In this document: piece after piece, positions 5,989 through 9,833 of the stretch | Numbering within the stretch: the first letter of the stretch is position 1 | How the letters are laid out: each line of letters starts with the position of its first letter | Source: Candidatus Parcubacteria bacterium | Lineage (GTDB): Bacteria; Patescibacteriota; Minisyncoccia; Phycocordibacterales; CAIZLB01 | Direction: 5' to 3' | Assembly: GCA_014378965.1 (NCBI GenBank) | Contig: JACMMR010000044.1 | Coordinates: 1 to 9,833 of the forward strand | Length of the DNA stretch: 9,833 bases | Program-made: the position numbers and the translations under genes | The notes under the pieces: model-generated | What the model was told of the DNA's origin: nothing | Databases searched by the model: none | What the model saw: the letters and a program-made list of their open reading frames with translations, nothing else

Positions 5989-6675
5989 TTATTTTAATGA
6001 ATACTTACTCCATCTACGTTCCCCAGTCTTTTTAAGAGTACCTGATAACACCAATGAGGTTAATTCTCTTTGTATTGTCTTAGAGCTACAGCCCTTAATC
6101 GCATCTATAAACTCATTTATAGTTACTGCTCCTCGAGCCCTAACTATCTCCAATATCCTCTTTCTTCTTGAACCTATATCCATTGATATATTGTTAATAG
6201 TTTTTATATTTTGAGTATTGTTATTTATTGTAATAGTAGATAATTTTTTTTCTACTTTATCTTCCAAAACTAATTCAACTTTTTCTGTATTATCTATAAT
6301 CATTAACTCTTCATCAAATTTTTTAGTATCATCTTTCGATGTTAAAATTGTTTCAATATTTACATCTGAAACAGTTTCCTTTTTCTCAATATCAACTAGT
6401 TGATCCTGTATAACTCTAAGTAATAGTTCGGCATTCATATTCGTAATTAACCCAACATCCTGTGATAACTTTATTAAAGAATTAAGTTTTAAAAAATTGT
6501 CTTTTTTATCTGAGTTTTCAACACACTCAATTGACACCCTTCTGAGGGACATTTTTAACGGCTCGGTTTTATCGAACAAATTGGTCACCAAATAAATTGC
6601 TCTAGAAATAGCCTCGACCTGAACCTGTCTTTTAATAACTAAACTTGATTGATTGTCGTTATATGTTGTGTCCAT
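5989..6675 (-). CDS. DeoR-like winged-helix transcriptional regulator
   Basis: 228 aa from the ATG at 6675. The C-terminal ~60 residues (169-228) are a clear DeoR/HTH_11-type winged helix: RRKRILEIVRARGAVTINEF, then CSSKTIQRELTSLVLSGTLK as the recognition helix region, and the wing GERRWSKYSL. The N-terminal part (about 15-95) is helical and includes VEAISRAIYLVTNLFDKTEP, a stretch I associate with proteins common in Patescibacteria. The middle (about 97-165) is an acidic, Asn/Thr/Ile-rich linker. No sugar-binding DeoR sensor domain follows, so the ligand, if any, must act on the N-terminal domain. An in-frame TTG 12 codons upstream extends the ORF to 6711, but it would lie upstream of the likely -10 box, so the ATG is preferred. 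The gene is divergent from ftsK with 69 bp between starts. Confidence 0.82.
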   Translation of the reverse strand: MDTTYNDNQSSLVIKRQVQVEAISRAIYLVTNLFDKTEPLKMSLRRVSIECVENSDKKDNFLKLNSLIKLSQDVGLITNMNAELLLRVIQDQLVDIEKKETVSDVNIETILTSKDDTKKFDEELMIIDNTEKVELVLEDKVEKKLSTITINNNTQNIKTINNISMDIGSRRKRILEIVRARGAVTINEFIDAIKGCSSKTIQRELTSLVLSGTLKKTGERRWSKYSLK

Positions 6676-6744
6676 TAACTTGCAGTATATATAAGACAAG
6701 TAAAAATGCAAGTCTAAAATTCAAGTCATGATAAAATAAACAAT
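6676..6744. promoter_or_regulatory. Divergent promoter/operator region between the regulator gene and ftsK
   Basis: This 69-bp region carries four copies of one pentamer: ACTTG at 6678-6682 and CAAGT at 6697-6701, 6709-6713 and 6722-6726. The three direct copies are 12 and 13 bp apart, roughly one helical turn. ACTTGCA (6678-6684) and TGCAAGT (6707-6713) form a perfect 7-bp inverted repeat. On the plus strand an extended -10, TGATAAAAT (6729-6737), ends 7 nt before the ftsK ATG. On the minus strand TATACT (6689-6684) ends 8 nt before the regulator ATG. Both transcripts would be almost leaderless. The boxes are good candidates for autoregulation by the winged-helix protein. Confidence 0.5.
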
Positions 6745-9069
6745 ATGTCCAAAAAGAACACAAGAAATACTAAGAAAAAAAACGTAAAAGTTAATGTCCC
6801 TGATAAAGAAAATACCGTTAATGTACAAGGAATATTTAGCAATATAAGACAGACGTTGATCCCTAATAATTCATATGTAAAAAACACAGCACTTTCGCTT
6901 GTCTTTTTTGTTTTATTTCTATTCTTTGTATTGTCGTCAATTCACCTGGGTGGTAGTTTCGGAAACATGACCTATGATGGTTTCACATACCTATTAGGGT
7001 ATGGCTACTATCTACTTCCGTTGATGTTTATCATACAATCTTATTTTTATGCAATTCACAAAGAGAGCTCTTCTTTTGCAAAGACTAAAATTCTCTTTTC
7101 GATATTATTGCTCTTATCTGTATTAGGAATACTTGAATTAACCATTATTAATGCTGGTGGGGTTTTAGGTAGTGCTATTTCAGTACCAATACTTAGTTTA
7201 TTTGATAAAGTATTAAGCTACATTTTTCTTATAGCAATCGCTTTTATATCTCTTATAATATTGTTTGAATATTCATTTAAGAATAGAACAAAAACTCTTG
7301 ATATTGAGGAAAATAATGAAGATGATGGATTTGTAAAAATCAAAACTACGAAGGACAAGGAAATGAATATTGTTGGAGCACACATGGACTCTGAACCTAT
7401 AAAAGACATTAAGAATGATATTTTAAAGGACAATAGAAAACCTTTTGAAAGTAAGGACGAAAAAGAAATGTCTCATATAAATGATAGTTTAATTACATCC
7501 ACAACAATGACATTATTAGGAAGAGAATACACACCTCCCCCACTCTCTTTACTTGAAAGAGATAAAGGTAAACCTGAGGTTGGTGATATAAAAGCCAAAT
7601 CAAACATAATAAAAAGAACACTTCAAAACTTTGGAGTTCAAGTAGAAATGGATGAGATATCTGTTGGACCATCTATAACTAGATATGCACTCAAACCAGC
7701 GGAAGGTGTTAAGTTGTCTAAAATACTTGGTTTGCAAAATAATTTATCACTTGCACTAGCTGCTCATCCTATACGTATTGAAGCACCTATCCCTGGTAAA
7801 TCATTGGTTGGAATTGAAGTACCGAATTCTACAAAAACAATGGTTGGCCTTGGAAGTCTATTATCACAACCTGAGTTTCAAAATTCTTCAGACCCTCTTC
7901 TTATCGCTCTCGGGAAAGGTGTATCAGGTAAAATGTATTATGAAAACTTAGCTAAAATGCCTCATGCACTTATTGCAGGTACCACCGGTTCTGGAAAATC
8001 TGTGATGATTCATAACGTGGTTACATCTCTATTATATAAGAACTCACCTGAGAACTTGAGATTTATTTTTATCGATCCAAAGAGAGTTGAACTTACTCTG
8101 TATAACAAAATCCCTCACCTACTAATGCCTGTTATTACAGATCCAAAAAAAGCCGTTCTCGCACTTAAGTGGGCTGGAAAAGAAATGAGCAGAAGGTATG
8201 ATATCCTTGAAAAACATACAGTACAAAATATAGATTCATACCACAAAAACATCTTAGTGCCCGCTGTTGATATATTTAAAAAAGAAGGTAGCAAAGAAGA
8301 AAATAAAATTAAATTGCCTGAAGCTATGCCCTATATAGTGATAATCATTGATGAGTTAGCTGACATCATGCAAGCATATCCCCGTGAACTTGAATCGAGT
8401 ATAGTTCGACTTGCACAAATGTCTCGTGCTGTGGGGATTCATTTAATCTTATCTACACAAAGACCGTCCGTGAATGTTATCACTGGTCTCATAAAAGCCA
8501 ATATTCCTACCCGTCTTGCCTTGCAAGTAGCATCACAAATAGACTCGAGAACAATTCTTGATTCACGTGGTGCTGAAGAACTACTGGGTTCTGGAGATAT
8601 GTTGTTTCTTACAGGAAGAATGTCGAGTGCTCAACGTGTTCAATCTCCTAATATTACAGAGGCTGAAACTAAAAAAATTGTTAAATATTTAATAGATAAC
8701 CTTGACTATATTCCTGATATTATACAACTTGGACCCGTGGAGAACCAAGAAAGCTCTGGTACTAATGCAATATTCTCTTCAACCTTTGGTGATGATGATA
8801 TAGAAGAAGATGATGACTTATATGAAGAAGCCAAAGCTACTATTATAGAAGCTAAAAAGGCCTCTACTTCATATTTACAACGTAAACTTAAAATTGGCTA
8901 CTCTAGAGCAGCTCGTCTTATGGATATGTTGGAAAAAAGAGGCATCATAGGTCCAGCTGATGGAGCAAAAGCTAGAGAGATCCTAATCGGAAACTCCTAT
9001 ACTGTTGACGAGCCAAACAACCCTGTTTCAGAAAATTCTTTAGAAAATTCAGAAAATACTGATAATTAA
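6745..9069 (+). CDS. ftsK: DNA translocase FtsK/SpoIIIE
   Basis: 774 aa, close in size to SpoIIIE and shorter than E. coli FtsK. It is a septum-anchored hexameric ATPase that pumps chromosomal DNA during division. A basic N-terminus (KKNTRNTKKKNVKVN) is followed by about four membrane segments (roughly 47-66, 82-103, 115-136, 150-176). An acidic/charged linker (about 180-260) leads to the alpha domain (about 280-345) and the RecA-like motor. The motor has Walker A GTTGSGKS (412-419), FIDPKRVELTLY (442-453), Walker B IVIIIDELAD (531-540) and LILSTQRPSVNVITGLIKAN (567-586). The DNA-orienting gamma winged helix is complete (about 689-748: LYEEAKATIIEAKKAST, QRKLKIGYSRAARLMDMLEKRGI, given in parts). 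A short Asn/Glu/Ser tail follows. The ATG is the first in frame after the extended -10 box. Confidence 0.97.
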   Translation: MSKKNTRNTKKKNVKVNVPDKENTVNVQGIFSNIRQTLIPNNSYVKNTALSLVFFVLFLFFVLSSIHLGGSFGNMTYDGFTYLLGYGYYLLPLMFIIQSYFYAIHKESSSFAKTKILFSILLLLSVLGILELTIINAGGVLGSAISVPILSLFDKVLSYIFLIAIAFISLIILFEYSFKNRTKTLDIEENNEDDGFVKIKTTKDKEMNIVGAHMDSEPIKDIKNDILKDNRKPFESKDEKEMSHINDSLITSTTMTLLGREYTPPPLSLLERDKGKPEVGDIKAKSNIIKRTLQNFGVQVEMDEISVGPSITRYALKPAEGVKLSKILGLQNNLSLALAAHPIRIEAPIPGKSLVGIEVPNSTKTMVGLGSLLSQPEFQNSSDPLLIALGKGVSGKMYYENLAKMPHALIAGTTGSGKSVMIHNVVTSLLYKNSPENLRFIFIDPKRVELTLYNKIPHLLMPVITDPKKAVLALKWAGKEMSRRYDILEKHTVQNIDSYHKNILVPAVDIFKKEGSKEENKIKLPEAMPYIVIIIDELADIMQAYPRELESSIVRLAQMSRAVGIHLILSTQRPSVNVITGLIKANIPTRLALQVASQIDSRTILDSRGAEELLGSGDMLFLTGRMSSAQRVQSPNITEAETKKIVKYLIDNLDYIPDIIQLGPVENQESSGTNAIFSSTFGDDDIEEDDDLYEEAKATIIEAKKASTSYLQRKLKIGYSRAARLMDMLEKRGIIGPADGAKAREILIGNSYTVDEPNNPVSENSLENSENTDN

Positions 9070-9079
9070 AGAAGAATAG

Positions 9080-9088
9080 TGATATAAT
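9080..9088 (+). promoter_or_regulatory. Candidate extended -10 promoter for the Ig-like gene
   Basis: TGATATAAT is an exact extended -10 (TGnTATAAT), 11 bp past the ftsK stop. A partial -35 match, CTGATA at 9059-9064, lies 18 bp upstream. It predicts a leader of about 38 nt before the ATG at 9134. A second TATAAT (9128-9133) directly abuts that ATG. No terminator follows ftsK, so read-through is also possible. Confidence 0.45.
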
Positions 9089-9133
9089 TAATTTAACAAA
9101 TCTTTTAAAGAATTTTAACCCAAATAATATAAT

Positions 9134-9535
9134 ATGACACTTGGATATACAGACGGTAAAACCAAAATAAAAATATTTTTATTAATATTTGGATTATTAA
9201 GTATATCTTCATTCACAGTTTTTGAGCTCAGAAAAGTAATAAGTGGTCCAGAGCTCACTTTAAACTGTATTGATGATAAAAATACAGATACAAATTGTAA
9301 CTATATTCAGAGTAAAAATAATATATATAAAATGTCAGGTAAAACAAAAAATGTGTCTGATATAATCATCGGTGATAGAAAGATATATATAGATATTAAG
9401 GGCGGTTTTCAGGAAGACATACTTCTCTACCCTGGTATAAACCTAATCACTATAAAATCTTTAGACAGATTTGGCAAAGAAGTCAAGAAAGAAGTTAGTA
9501 TATACTATAATAGTAAGCTGACGATGGCAAAATAG
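9134..9535 (+). CDS. Membrane-anchored Ig-like (glucodextranase-B-type) domain protein
   Basis: 133 aa. A short polar, lysine-containing N-terminus is followed by one membrane helix (about IKIFLLIFGLLSISSFTVF, 12-30). There is no obvious signal-peptidase or lipobox site, so it is probably an N-terminal anchor. Residues about 37-126 look like one bacterial Ig/glucodextranase domain-B-type beta-sandwich: IYKMSGKTKNVSDIIIGDRK, then GGFQEDILLYPGINLITIKS and a final strand EVSIYYN. This follows the family pattern of a G-K/T turn, G-x-F and L-x-x-G-x-N-x-I. Cys45 and Cys55 could form a disulfide. It has no catalytic motif; such domains bind partners or carbohydrate on the cell surface. It lies 64 bp after ftsK and 49 bp before recA on the same strand, so it is probably co-expressed with one of them. 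The specific role is unknown. Confidence 0.78.
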   Translation: MTLGYTDGKTKIKIFLLIFGLLSISSFTVFELRKVISGPELTLNCIDDKNTDTNCNYIQSKNNIYKMSGKTKNVSDIIIGDRKIYIDIKGGFQEDILLYPGINLITIKSLDRFGKEVKKEVSIYYNSKLTMAK

Positions 9536-9549
9536 TCAAAATAGTCAAA
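9532..9549 (+). repeat. Two tandem copies of a 9-bp unit (ATAGTCAAA)
   Basis: ATAGTCAAA occurs at 9532-9540 and again at 9541-9549, with a degenerate third copy after it. The first copy contains the TAG stop of the Ig-like gene. It is probably a small slippage duplication in AT-rich spacer DNA; no function is evident. Confidence 0.6.
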
Positions 9550-9584
9550 ATAATTATAAATTAATAAAAAACTAAAATAAAAAT

Positions 9585-9833
9585 ATGGCAAAATTTTCAA
9601 AAAAGCAAAAACCTGCTGAGGAGGACGAACTGTTAGAGGAAGACGATGATGAAAGTGTAGATTCCGATACAGGATTAAAATCTAAAAAAGGTAAAAAAGG
9701 ATCAAAAGATTCAGATTCATCTATACTTGATACAATAGCAGAAATAAAAAGTCGGTTTGGTGAAGAATCAATAATGAAGCTTGGTGAAAAACCGAGGTTA
9801 AACGTTGCTACAGTATCAACCGGTTCTATCGGA
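9585..9833 (+). CDS. recA: Recombinase RecA, N-terminal fragment (3' end outside window)
   Basis: The frame is open from the ATG at 9585 to the last base (83 residues). Residues about 46-83 match the RecA N-terminus: SSILDTIAEIKSRFGEESIM, KLGEK and VATVSTGSIG. This aligns with the E. coli region ending in GSIMRLGE and ISTGSLSLD; the Walker A loop would come just after the window edge. RecA forms filaments on single-stranded DNA for recombination and SOS signalling. Upstream of this core is an unusual ~45-residue polar extension with an acidic run (EEDELLEEDDDE, about 12-23) followed by Lys/Gly/Ser (KSKKGKKGSKD). The ATG is the only in-frame ATG before the core. No Shine-Dalgarno is present; TAAAAT (9573-9578) ends six bases upstream, a weak leaderless-promoter candidate. 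The gene may also be read from the upstream Ig-like gene, as no terminator intervenes. Confidence 0.93.
   Translation, partial: MAKFSKKQKPAEEDELLEEDDDESVDSDTGLKSKKGKKGSKDSDSSILDTIAEIKSRFGEESIMKLGEKPRLNVATVSTGSIG

Noticed and set aside
6676..6711. Upstream TTG start giving the regulator 12 extra residues
   Set aside because: The added codons overlap the likely -10 box, TTG is rarer than ATG, and MDTTYNDNQ is a natural start.
9524..9594. ATGGCAAAAT occurs both at the end of the Ig-like gene (9524-9533) and at the recA start (9585-9594)
   Set aside because: A ten-base match in AT-rich DNA within one locus; could be a chance recurrence and no flanking homology extends it.

Overview
The window looks like chromosomal DNA from a small-genome bacterium of the Candidate Phyla Radiation (Patescibacteria, probably a Parcubacteria-like lineage). 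The basis is indirect. The sequence is strongly AT-rich, and Shine-Dalgarno motifs are missing or poor in front of nearly every gene. A secreted protein couples a peptidoglycan-binding domain to a cysteine-free beta-sandwich surface region. FtsK, a membrane-tethered Ig-like protein and RecA lie side by side. This lineage call is inference from gene style; there is no rRNA or tRNA here to confirm it. All stops use the standard code.

Layout: (1) 1-303 holds the 3' end of a Gly/Tyr/Gln-rich protein on the plus strand, its rho-independent terminator, and a second, bidirectional hairpin facing the next operon. (2) 311-3732 (extending to about 3884 if a tiny membrane ORF is real) is a minus-strand cluster in the order small membrane ORF?, ECF-type sigma factor, single-pass membrane protein (probable anti-sigma), 87-aa helical protein, ftsE, ftsX. 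(3) 3893-5951 is a minus-strand single-gene unit for an abundant-looking secreted surface protein. It has its own promoter, a leader of about 195 nt and a terminator. (4) 5957-5984 is a perfect 28-bp palindrome between that promoter and the stop of a winged-helix regulator gene (minus). (5) 6676-6744 is a short divergent control region with four CAAGT/ACTTG boxes. (6) 6745-9833 runs on the plus strand: ftsK, a membrane-anchored Ig-like protein, and the 5' end of recA.

The content centres on the envelope, division and chromosome. FtsEX couples cytoplasmic ATP hydrolysis to septal peptidoglycan hydrolysis, FtsK pumps DNA at the septum, RecA handles recombination, and the surface protein coats the envelope. 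The most interesting idea is that two regulators sit among these genes: a sigma/anti-sigma pair physically linked to ftsEX, and a DeoR-like winged-helix protein divergent from ftsK and directly upstream of the surface-protein promoter. Candidate operator sequences lie in both intergenic regions of the second regulator. No mobile element, CRISPR array or RNA gene was recognised.
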